DNA of 12,048 nucleotides from Candidatus Martarchaeota archaeon (GTDB lineage Archaea; Micrarchaeota; Micrarchaeia; Norongarragalinales; UBA8480): positions 1-12,048 of the forward strand of contig JAMCXP010000015.1 of the NCBI GenBank assembly GCA_023474775.1, given 5' to 3'. This document shows, piece after piece, positions 1 to 5,944 of this stretch. Both the position numbers and the translations under genes were made by a program. The notes below the pieces were generated by a model. The model had not been told where the DNA came from. It saw only the letters and a program-made list of their open reading frames with translations, and made no database searches. Position 1 is the stretch's first letter, and each line of letters begins with the position of its first letter.

Positions 1-18
1 AGTTTTTTTTAAATTATT

Positions 19-234
19 TCAAGGCGTGACGCAAGAGCTTATCTGGTTGTAATTAGAACTTGAAGTCAAATTGCAGTTTGAAACATTTTGGTAAACCTTT
101 GAGGAAGTGTTGATGTTCTGACTTGTCGGATTCAAAACATTTGTTTTAACCACTAAGACTACTATAACTAGAATAAACAACACTCCTGCTATCAGCAAAA
201 TGTATTCAAGAGAGCCCTGTGCTTTTTCTTTCAT
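19..234 (-). CDS. Class III signal peptide pilin (71 aa)
   Basis: A small secreted pilin subunit, expected to be cut by an EppA-type prepilin peptidase and assembled by the ATPase and platform proteins encoded upstream. Residues 1-5 are a short positive leader (MKEKA). The class III motif QGSLEYILL follows at 6-14 and continues into a hydrophobic helix to about residue 29. The likely cut is just before Gln6. The remaining 40 or so residues are polar and Ser/Asn-rich, with three N-glycosylation sequons (N42-T-S, N50-V-S, N55-L-T) and two cysteines (C54, C68) that could form a disulfide. It is the last gene of the pilus operon within the window, 8 nt after the minimal pilin gene. A second ATG 4 nt upstream is in another frame and does not give the motif. 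Pilin type is clear; whether it is the major or a minor subunit is not. Confidence 0.87.
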   Translation of the reverse strand: MKEKAQGSLEYILLIAGVLFILVIVVLVVKTNVLNPTSQNINTSSKVYQNVSNCNLTSSSNYNQISSCVTP

Positions 235-242
235 TCATTTTT

Positions 243-353
243 TCACTTCAAAACGCTTGTTTTTATAAAATAAGCCACGACGGTAACGAAGACAACCGCA
301 GCTGCTATAAGCAAAAGATATTCTATAGCCGTTTGGCCTTTATTTTTTATCAT
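243..353 (-). CDS. Minimal class III signal pilin-like peptide (36 aa)
   Basis: A very short gene giving a 36-residue peptide that starts MIKNKGQTAIEYLLLIAA. It has a basic leader of six residues, then the class III prepilin motif QTAIEYLLL at 7-15, then a single hydrophobic helix to about residue 30 and a short tail (KTSVLK). Cleavage before Gln7 would leave a 30-residue product that is essentially only the pilin assembly helix with no head domain. Its ATG overlaps the TGA of the preceding platform-protein gene (ATGA, 350-353), so it is probably translationally coupled. The 71-residue pilin follows after 8 nt. The same signal motif in two adjacent small genes, and placement directly after the assembly genes, argue strongly that this is real. 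Flp pilins of bacterial Tad systems are similarly head-less. It could be a minor or initiating pilin or the filament subunit itself. Confidence 0.85.
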   Translation of the reverse strand: MIKNKGQTAIEYLLLIAAAVVFVTVVAYFIKTSVLK

Positions 354-1357
354 ACCGCACCACCTGTTATCATTGAACTGGCAAGCTTGCCGACAGTGAA
401 TATAATTGTAACCAAAAGCATTGTAACAGGAGCGTAGATAACGTATTTAAACATCACTCCGTCTCTTATCAATCCGATTGCCACAAGAGTTATAATAGAT
501 TCTAAAACCAAGAAGGTAAGCAGAAGCTGTTGCATGGCTATGTTTCTCCAAACATAAACAGGGTTCTGCTGGCTTAAACTGTTAAATCCTGCTATTAAAA
601 ACAAAGCCAAAGTGGAATCGCTTGAAGCGAGCTGCTGGAGCGTTACGTTGGCTGTTGAACTTGTGGTTCCAGAGACTGCCATGCCGCTGCTCATAAATGT
701 TATTATTGTGACAACAAAGCCAAAAATAAAAGGAGCTAAAACCAATCCTGAAATAATCAAAAACATGACGTGCATCATGCTTCTTGAAGCCCTTTCTCTT
801 TTAATCCTCTGAATATCCCTAGCATCCTCTGCAATTGCGTTTAAAACATCGGCAAGGCCAGCCCCTGCCTTTCTAGCGTCTATAATCACACTTACCACTC
901 TCTTAAACAACTCAGAGCCTGAACCACTTCCCAAACCAAGCATGACATCATCAAAACTTTTTCCCTCTCTCAAAGCCTTAAGCCCGTTTTTAAGTTCGGC
1001 GCTTAAAGGTCCGTAATCAGCGTTTGAAACCTCCTCCAATGAAGTTTCAGTCGTTCCCCCTGCTTTTAAAACAAGACTCATATGCTTCAAAGCGTCAGGA
1101 AGATTAGATTCAATACTTTCAATTCTTGAGTTTCTTATTGAAATGGGAATTATTATGGCAAGGCTTGCAATGGCAATAAAGGCAATAAATCCTATAAGAA
1201 AACCATTAATTTGAAGATTTGGAATAAAATACTCAACAAGAAAATAACTAACCCCACTTAGAGCTACAGCCACAAAAAATACTACAACAATAAAAACTTC
1301 AAAACTAAGATTAATTCCAGTTCCAGCGTAAAAATCTTTTAACTCCTTATAATTCAT
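350..1357 (-). CDS. T2SF/TadC-type pilus platform membrane protein (335 aa)
   Basis: An inner platform protein of an archaeal type IV-like pilus, of the type II secretion system F (GspF/TadC) family. It should sit in the cytoplasmic membrane and couple the ATPase to pilin insertion. Predicted membrane segments are at about 19-42, 52-73, 196-222, 275-297 and 304-324. The cytoplasmic helical T2SF domain lies between the second and third, at about 80-195, with the typical pattern LPDALKHMSLVLKAGGTTETSL (two stretches, 86-98 and 99-107) and a later ARKAGAGLADVLNAIAED block at 161-178. The loop at about 223-274 is probably external. The gene starts in a 4-base ATGA overlap with the preceding T2SF gene and ends in a 4-base overlap with the minimal pilin. 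Two consecutive T2SF proteins match the EppA-dependent pili of methanogens and the TadB/TadC pair. Confidence 0.88.
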   Translation of the reverse strand: MNYKELKDFYAGTGINLSFEVFIVVVFFVAVALSGVSYFLVEYFIPNLQINGFLIGFIAFIAIASLAIIIPISIRNSRIESIESNLPDALKHMSLVLKAGGTTETSLEEVSNADYGPLSAELKNGLKALREGKSFDDVMLGLGSGSGSELFKRVVSVIIDARKAGAGLADVLNAIAEDARDIQRIKRERASRSMMHVMFLIISGLVLAPFIFGFVVTIITFMSSGMAVSGTTSSTANVTLQQLASSDSTLALFLIAGFNSLSQQNPVYVWRNIAMQQLLLTFLVLESIITLVAIGLIRDGVMFKYVIYAPVTMLLVTIIFTVGKLASSMITGGAV

Positions 1358-2487
1358 GTGGTGGGTTCCAACCTCTTTATCAAATAAAGAATCATTATTG
1401 TCATGAATAAAATCCCGATAAACAATCCCAAGACAAGCGCGAAGGCAATACCTCCTCCGAAAACAGGAAGCTGGGCTACAGCGCTTAAAATGGTCAGCAT
1501 CACCGGCCCGACAACCGCGATCATGATATAACCAATGCTTATAAGATTTAAAACTTCTGTAAAATCTCTTATCTTCATCCTGCTTTCAAAAGAAACGTCA
1601 TCCGCTATGGTTGTTATAATTTCAGCAAGATTTCCTCCTGTCCTCAAAGCCCTGATGATTTGAACCAAAGCTTTCTTCAAACCTTTTGATTTGGTTCTGA
1701 TGCTCAACTTCAAAACCGCTTCTTCAGTGCTCATTCCCCCTTCCATATCGACTAAAACTCTTTTAAACTCGTCGCTTAAAACACCGTAATTGCTCTGAGC
1801 TATAGAGTTAAGAGAATTGCTAAAACTAACTCCTGCTTTAAGCTGAGTTGATAATTGCCTTAAAGCGAAAGGCAGTTCCTTGTCAATATCCTTAGCTCTC
1901 TCTCCTGCCTTCATTCCAGGATAGTAAATCATAAGAAAGGAAGTAAGAATAAAACCAAAAACAGCCACTATTATACTTAAAGTAACAGAATATCCTACTC
2001 CGACCACGCTTAAAACAGGACTTAGGAAAATGCTCAAACTTCCGATTAAAACAAGAAGAAGAAACGCCACTATTATTGAAACAACAGAAGACAGTGCCAT
2101 GTACCCTTCTGGAGAAATGTTAATGTTGGCGCTGTCAAGATTGTTTTTCAAACTGTTGGTTATTGGAAAAACATTCATTAAATTTTGAATCAAAGACAGC
2201 GGTTTTTCAAAAGCAGAGTAAAAATTACCAAGGGTGTTTGAGCTCTTCTGAACCGAAACCTGAACCTCCCTCTTAACTTCTTCAGTAGGTGTTACAACCA
2301 CGCCCTTTCCTTCAACAGTTGTTTTAAGAGATTCCAGCTTTTTGCTGACATTTGTTTCCTTGGAGACATTTTTTTGTCTGAGCCTGTTGATAATCTTTTC
2401 AAGCTCCTCTTGTCTTCTTCTTTTTGACTCAGCGTCTTCCTCTTTTTCAACGTTCTCTTTTAAATTTGTAAGTTTTTTTTCAACCAT
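1354..2487 (-). CDS. T2SF/TadB-type pilus platform protein with charged N-terminal extension (377 aa)
   Basis: The first of two T2SF-family platform proteins of the pilus machine. Residues 1 to about 85 form a highly charged, Lys/Glu/Arg-rich, probably coiled-coil cytoplasmic extension that its partner lacks. Membrane segments are predicted at about 132-155, 160-188, 316-338 and 345-370. The T2SF helical domain falls between the second and third pair, with LPFALRQLSTQLKAGVSFSNSL at 205-226 (shown here as key residues L205, R210, L216-G219) and LRTGGNLAEIITTIADD at 281-297. Its start codon shares one base with the stop of the ATPase C-terminal gene (TAATG) and has the Shine-Dalgarno-like GGAG just upstream. 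It overlaps the next T2SF gene by 4 bases. The family call is firm; the extension could contact the split ATPase, which is inference. Confidence 0.88.
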   Translation of the reverse strand: MVEKKLTNLKENVEKEEDAESKRRRQEELEKIINRLRQKNVSKETNVSKKLESLKTTVEGKGVVVTPTEEVKREVQVSVQKSSNTLGNFYSAFEKPLSLIQNLMNVFPITNSLKNNLDSANINISPEGYMALSSVVSIIVAFLLLVLIGSLSIFLSPVLSVVGVGYSVTLSIIVAVFGFILTSFLMIYYPGMKAGERAKDIDKELPFALRQLSTQLKAGVSFSNSLNSIAQSNYGVLSDEFKRVLVDMEGGMSTEEAVLKLSIRTKSKGLKKALVQIIRALRTGGNLAEIITTIADDVSFESRMKIRDFTEVLNLISIGYIMIAVVGPVMLTILSAVAQLPVFGGGIAFALVLGLFIGILFMTIMILYLIKRLEPTT

Positions 2488-3047
2488 TATTCTCCACGCT
2501 TAGTTCTCAAAATATAATTCTGAGTTATAAAACAAACATCCTTCAACCTTCTCACTCCAGCCTCCTGCATCTTCCTTAAAATCTCAGCCCTGTTTGAAAT
2601 CTCCTGATTCACCGCGCTCTTTGAAAGACCGGTATATCTCATGAGCGTTTGAACATAATAAGAATTCAACTTGGTTGATTGAATCTCATCAACTGCAGGG
2701 TCCCATGTATATAAAGTCCTTAAGCTAGGAAGTTCTCCCTCCTTTTCTGAAGGGATGATTTCAGCTATTTCAGTAATTCTTCTTATTAATCCCTTTCGCC
2801 TGTCATTAATTCTCTGTTGCATCACTATGAAATTCAACGAGTCCAGCATTATAACCGGAACTGAAATTGGAGGGCTGAACAAACGAGTTAAAGTCTCCTT
2901 CGCAGAGTTGGCATGAACCGTTCCCATACACCCGTCGTGGCCAGTGTTCATGGCTGAAAATAACGTGAATCCCTCCTCTCCTCTTATTTCTCCCACAATA
3001 ATCCTGTCAGGTCTCATTCTTAAACTGTTTTTCACTAAATCGTTCAT
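2487..3047 (-). CDS. Pilus secretion ATPase, C-terminal part (Walker B half, 186 aa)
   Basis: The C-terminal part of a GspE/VirB11/TadA-type secretion ATPase that powers pilus assembly. Residues 1-14 (MNDLVKNSLRMRPD) lead into the Walker B region RIIVGEIRG at 15-23. The His box, MNTGHDGCMGTVHANSA, is at 33-49. The rest is the C-terminal helical part of the ATPase domain, ending with a basic tail. On its own it lacks Walker A and the N-terminal domain. Those lie in the gene directly upstream, which ends in the same reading frame with TAA immediately before this ATG. A Shine-Dalgarno-like GGAGAGG ends 5 nt before the ATG, so separate translation is plausible. It may be one half of a two-chain ATPase or the tail of a gene broken by a nonsense codon or sequence error. 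Together the parts total 515 codons, a normal full length for the archaeal family. Confidence 0.85.
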   Translation of the reverse strand: MNDLVKNSLRMRPDRIIVGEIRGEEGFTLFSAMNTGHDGCMGTVHANSAKETLTRLFSPPISVPVIMLDSLNFIVMQQRINDRRKGLIRRITEIAEIIPSEKEGELPSLRTLYTWDPAVDEIQSTKLNSYYVQTLMRYTGLSKSAVNQEISNRAEILRKMQEAGVRRLKDVCFITQNYILRTKRGE

Positions 3048-4034
3048 TTATTCCTCTCCAACCCCTTCCATTCCAGGAGGCCTTGTTTCAAAACGAATCC
3101 AATGGCTCAAGGGAAGATTCAACTCAGCCGTGTCCTCTACTGTCAAAACCCTTTCATTGGTTGGAATAAAAGAAGACAAAATATTCAAAGTGCTTGTCTT
3201 ACCAGAAGCGGTCCCTCCTGAAATCAAAATATTTGCTGGTTTGGCTCCAAAACCGTCAGTGGCAAGCCAAAGAAAAGCGGCTATTTCAAGACTCATTGTT
3301 TTCAAATTCAAAAGATCTATTATTGTCAATGGATCCTCTCTGAACTTTCTAAGAGTCAAAGTACTTCCGTTAACGCTTACCGGAGGAATGGTGGCGTTAA
3401 CTCTTGTTCCATCGGGAAGCCTCGCGTCAAGCAGTGGGTTTTGAATGTCAATCCTTCTTCCTATATTTCTTGCAATCTTATCAATTAAATCTTTAATATC
3501 CTTGTCATCATAATAAACAACATTAGTAGTCATCATGTCGTATTTTCTGTGAAAAACATAAACAGGCTTTCCAGGCCCTATGATCATGATTTCTTCAAGG
3601 TTGTCATCCTTGATTAAGTCGTCAATCAGGCCATAACCCACCATCTCCTTCAAAACCACGTCGGTGTAAAACTCCTTGGAATTAGGCGGCACTTTAAGTT
3701 CAGGAGTAGAGTTGATGATATCCAAAATCTTATTTCTGTAAGCAAATCTTCTTTGCTGAGAAGTTTTATAGGTTTCAGTTTCGGTTTCAATAACCTTTGT
3801 GGCGATGTCAATCAAAGATGTGATTAAAATCTTCTCCTCTCCCAAATACCTTGGAACTGGAATTTCATAATGAAGCAAATCCTGGCCAGGAACCTTATAA
3901 ATTTTAACGTCTCCGTAAGAAGCTACAAGAACATTATCTTCATGCTTCTTGTTTTCCCCTATAATCTTTATAACTTCCTCTCCCTCTCCTTTTTCTGATT
4001 TGGCCTGAGCTATCAAATCTTCAAGTTTCGGCAT
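3048..4034 (-). CDS. Pilus secretion ATPase, N-terminal part (Walker A half, 328 aa)
   Basis: The N-terminal part of a TadA/archaeal type IV pilus secretion ATPase. Residues 1 to about 110 are a charged family-specific N-terminus. About 115-225 is the N-terminal ATPase-associated domain, with the conserved RIDIQNPLLDARLPDGTRVN block at 194-213. The RecA-like core begins with Walker A GGTASGKT at 273-280 (Lys279), followed by the Asp box VEDTAEL at 299-305 and the ETRPP segment at 316-320. The protein then stops after GVGEE. In intact relatives this segment runs on through a Thr or Ser into MxDLVKNxLRMRPD, which is exactly how the next gene starts, in the same frame. The break therefore replaces a single codon. 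It is the first gene of the pilus operon; a TATA-like box about 26 nt upstream suggests a leaderless start. The family call is firm; whether it works as a split enzyme is open. Confidence 0.87.
   Translation of the reverse strand: MPKLEDLIAQAKSEKGEGEEVIKIIGENKKHEDNVLVASYGDVKIYKVPGQDLLHYEIPVPRYLGEEKILITSLIDIATKVIETETETYKTSQQRRFAYRNKILDIINSTPELKVPPNSKEFYTDVVLKEMVGYGLIDDLIKDDNLEEIMIIGPGKPVYVFHRKYDMMTTNVVYYDDKDIKDLIDKIARNIGRRIDIQNPLLDARLPDGTRVNATIPPVSVNGSTLTLRKFREDPLTIIDLLNLKTMSLEIAAFLWLATDGFGAKPANILISGGTASGKTSTLNILSSFIPTNERVLTVEDTAELNLPLSHWIRFETRPPGMEGVGEE
3053..3059 (-). promoter_or_regulatory. Shine-Dalgarno before the internal ATPase ATG
   Basis: The minus strand reads GGAGAGGAATAAATG, placing a purine-rich GGAGAGG 5 nt before the ATG of the ATPase C-terminal gene and overlapping the stop of the N-terminal gene. 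The next gene start in the operon has a similar layout (GGAGAATAATG). This supports re-initiation after the in-frame TAA, but the same bases encode conserved Gly-Glu residues, so coincidence is possible. Confidence 0.5.
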
Positions 4035-4056
4035 GACTTAATATTCAAATCACGGG

Positions 4057-4072
4057 TTAAAAAAACTTTTCC
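4057..4072 (-). promoter_or_regulatory. Putative TATA/BRE promoter of the pilus operon
   Basis: The minus strand carries GGAAAAGTTTTTTTAA, an A/G-rich BRE-like stretch followed by a T-rich TATA-like box, centred about 26 nt before the ATPase ATG at 4034. The same GAAAAGTTTTTAA pattern precedes the minus-strand cobalamin adenosyltransferase gene. The spacing implies a leaderless or nearly leaderless transcript. The run of seven T on this strand lies just after the Pth2 stop, so it could also end transcripts of the upstream operon. Confidence 0.6.
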
Positions 4073-4083
4073 ATCGCTTTTTT

Positions 4084-4422
4084 TTATAATAATTTTAATT
4101 TTGAGGTTATTTTATCGACCTTTTCATCTCTGTCTGGGCCTATGGCTAGAGCGGTTAAAGTGCCTGAAGGAATCTGAGTAAAACCTGCGTCCGCGATAAT
4201 GCAGGCTTCAACCCCTGTTTTTTTACACTTGTCTAATAATTCAATCAACTCTTTTTCAGAAGAGACCTTCAAAACAATTTTCTTGCTTCCTTCTTCCAGC
4301 CACTCATGAACCAACTCTTTACTTGATTTTCTAACGCATTCAACAGAAGCGTGCGCTCCCTGAGCAACAAGCTTGCCCTTGCCCATGCCTAAATCGCTTC
4401 TTAAAACAATTGCCTGTTTCAT
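4084..4422 (-). CDS. pth2: Peptidyl-tRNA hydrolase, Pth2 type (112 aa)
   Basis: Cleaves the ester bond of peptidyl-tRNAs that drop off ribosomes, recycling tRNA in the cytoplasm. This is the archaeal/eukaryotic Pth2 fold, unrelated to bacterial Pth. The conserved N-terminal KQAIVLRSDLGMGKGKLVAQ stretch (2-21) continues into GAHAS at 22-26. The C-terminal signature DAGFTQIPSGTLTALAIGP occupies 78-96, and the chain ends KLKLL as in most Pth2 proteins. Length is normal for the family (about 110-120). It is the last gene of a three-gene operon: its ATG overlaps the TGA of the methylase gene (ATGA), with GAGG just upstream. Link to the methylase is probably only co-transcription. Confidence 0.95.
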   Translation of the reverse strand: MKQAIVLRSDLGMGKGKLVAQGAHASVECVRKSSKELVHEWLEEGSKKIVLKVSSEKELIELLDKCKKTGVEACIIADAGFTQIPSGTLTALAIGPDRDEKVDKITSKLKLL

Positions 4423-5477
4423 TTCCTCAAAATCACCACGCTCTCCCTGACGCTTGGAATTCCTAAATGCCTAATTCCTCTTTCCTTTCCTACAATAATA
4501 CTTGACTTAAACCCAATTTCCTCTCCAATCCCAGCAAGAATCTTATCTACTTCGACCATCCTGCCGCCGACAACACTATTGCCTACAACCAGCGCTGTGG
4601 TCCCTCCTTCCATCAAACAATCGTCAAACACTCTTAAAACTTTTTCCATATCCTCAAAATAAGCGTCTTTAACCAAACTCATGTCTTTTGAAAGAAGAAA
4701 AGACCTCAAAAAGCCCTCACTCTCCCCTCCAACAATGTTCAACTCCAAACCGTAAATTTTAGAATAATCAACCCCGTTCAAATAAGGAGGCGAGGTGGCT
4801 ATAGAAGAAAATTTTAATCCGTTGAAATTTCTTGCATCTCCAACCAAAACCTTTGGTTCAACCCCTTCAAGCAAGGAAGCCTCTGAAATCATTCTCAATG
4901 CCTTCCTCTTAAAAGCAACTCTAATCGGCATCAATTTTTTTCTCTTGTCAATCTTCAGCACTCCGCCGTCCTTGAAAATAAAGCTAGTCTGTGGAATCAA
5001 GCTAGTCAAGGCAATAAGAAAAAATTCTCTCTCCCTTTGATTTTCAATTTCGTTTATTTTTTTTTTTAAAGCAAAAAAATCAGAAAGGCTCTTTCTAGGA
5101 AAAACATCCTCTGGCTTGAAAAACTTGAAACTCCATTCTTTTTTATCAGCATCTTCAAATTTTAAAACCTCTTCTAAAATACTCTTTAGAAGACCAACAT
5201 CATAATTCCTGGTTTTAACCCTTGAAACCATAGCACTCAAAGGATTGCAATCCAATCCAACGCTCTCCAAACAATTTAATTTGCAGTACAAAAGAGTGGT
5301 TCCGGCGCCGCAAAAAGGATCAAAAAACGGCGGTTTTAAATCAAGCATTTTAATTATCTTTTCAACAAAACCGCTTGAAAAAGCTTCTTTATAATAAAAC
5401 CAATTATAAAACGGTTTTTTCTTGTCGGGAGAGAAAGTGAAATCATCTCCAAAATCAAAATAAGTCAGCCCTCCCAT
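4419..5477 (-). CDS. DNA methylase-like SAM-dependent methyltransferase (N4/N6 amino type, 352 aa)
   Basis: A class I methyltransferase of the DNA amino-methylase group. SAM-binding motif I is FFDPFCGAGTTLLYC at 51-65 and the following acidic strand end is VGLDCNP at 73-79. The catalytic motif IV is TSPPY at 228-232, continuing as LNGVDYSKIYGLEL, a continuation I associate with archaeal DNA modification methylases. Order is motif I before motif IV, separated by about 165 mostly helical residues that might help recognise target DNA. SPPY points to N4-cytosine methylation, but this is a family tendency, not proof; an RNA substrate is also possible (GDARNF at 213-218 occurs in both kinds). No restriction endonuclease is nearby, so it looks solitary. 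It overlaps the preceding unknown gene by 13 nt, with GAGGAG as Shine-Dalgarno, and the Pth2 gene by 4 nt. Confidence 0.78.
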   Translation of the reverse strand: MGGLTYFDFGDDFTFSPDKKKPFYNWFYYKEAFSSGFVEKIIKMLDLKPPFFDPFCGAGTTLLYCKLNCLESVGLDCNPLSAMVSRVKTRNYDVGLLKSILEEVLKFEDADKKEWSFKFFKPEDVFPRKSLSDFFALKKKINEIENQREREFFLIALTSLIPQTSFIFKDGGVLKIDKRKKLMPIRVAFKRKALRMISEASLLEGVEPKVLVGDARNFNGLKFSSIATSPPYLNGVDYSKIYGLELNIVGGESEGFLRSFLLSKDMSLVKDAYFEDMEKVLRVFDDCLMEGGTTALVVGNSVVGGRMVEVDKILAGIGEEIGFKSSIIVGKERGIRHLGIPSVRESVVILRK

Positions 5478-5884
5478 AATCGCTCCTCTTTATTAAAATA
5501 CTCCCTTAACTTCCCTGTTAAAACAATTTCATTGTTCTTTTGAATAATGCCTAAAACTTTCAACATTCCTTTAATAGTTTTATCATCAACGGTTCCTTTT
5601 AATTTTTTTTCAATGGAATTGAGTTTGACCTCGTTTTTCTCTCTCAACTCGTCATTCAAAGCCTCTACGATTTCAGGGTGTTTATTAAATGCTTTCGCCA
5701 AAGGTTTTATGTTATTTTCATTTATTTCATTTTTAACAACGTCTAAAATTTTTGGAACGTCCCCCTCTCCTGCAATAATGCCTATATTATGCAAAGCCAT
5801 CTCTATTGCAGCGCGGTGTTCAAGCAAACCCTCGCTTCTAAGTTTTTCAGTTAATTCATTTTTAAACTTATTTTCAATATTCAT
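5465..5884 (-). CDS. Unrecognised helical protein upstream of the methylase (139 aa)
   Basis: I do not recognise this protein. It is soluble, with no signal peptide or membrane segment, no cysteines and a strongly charged, mainly helical composition. A notable part is HRAAIEMALHNIGIIAGEGD (23-42), followed by several amphipathic helices rich in Lys, Glu and Asn. The C-terminal portion (about 95-130: DDKTIKGMLKVLGIIQKNNE and on) looks like it could be a small helical or winged-helix-like domain, but that is a weak impression. It is the first gene of the operon with the methylase (13-nt overlap) and Pth2, and starts about 30 nt from the AT element shared with ABCE1. The overlap suggests coordinated expression with the methylase. 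It is a real gene by operon fit and absence of a better frame. Confidence 0.72.
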   Translation of the reverse strand: MNIENKFKNELTEKLRSEGLLEHRAAIEMALHNIGIIAGEGDVPKILDVVKNEINENNIKPLAKAFNKHPEIVEALNDELREKNEVKLNSIEKKLKGTVDDKTIKGMLKVLGIIQKNNEIVLTGKLREYFNKEERLWEG

Positions 5885-5905
5885 TCTTCTTCTATTTATT
5901 TGACT

Positions 5906-5926
5906 AAATTAAAATTAAAAGCTTTT
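5906..5926. promoter_or_regulatory. Shared divergent promoter element between the methylase operon and ABCE1
   Basis: The 60-nt gap between the two divergent starts holds one AT-rich core, ttaaaattaaaa at 5909-5920, followed by the palindrome aaaagctttt at 5917-5926. The core centre is about 30 nt from the minus-strand ATG (5884) and about 31 nt from the ABCE1 ATG (5945), which is the normal archaeal TATA distance for a leaderless start in both directions. A single bidirectional promoter or two overlapping ones would explain it. Confidence 0.5.
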
Positions 5927-5944
5927 ACATTCAAAATAATACAT

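Noticed and set aside
1..18. Terminator after the 71-residue pilin
   Set aside because: The T run is on the plus strand, so the pilus transcript would carry A residues there; too little sequence remains to judge.
3048..3050. Read-through or recoding of the TAA within the ATPase
   Set aside because: TAA is the ordinary stop of Pth2, the RFC subunit and MscS in this window. It is not the codon used for pyrrolysine (TAG) or selenocysteine (TGA). No structured element is evident next to it.
2944..3444. 166-codon plus-strand open frame opposite the ATPase
   Set aside because: It is antisense to highly conserved ATPase motifs, has no plausible start signals, and its translation resembles no family; it is a by-product of codon bias.
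5547..5903. 118-codon plus-strand open frame opposite the unknown 139-residue gene
   Set aside because: Its start would lie in the ABCE1/methylase promoter gap. The minus-strand frame has operon overlap, a Shine-Dalgarno on its neighbour and soluble-protein composition, so it is preferred.
5900..5944. Longer ABCE1 start at 5900
   Set aside because: It would add 15 residues not found in the family and would include the promoter element.
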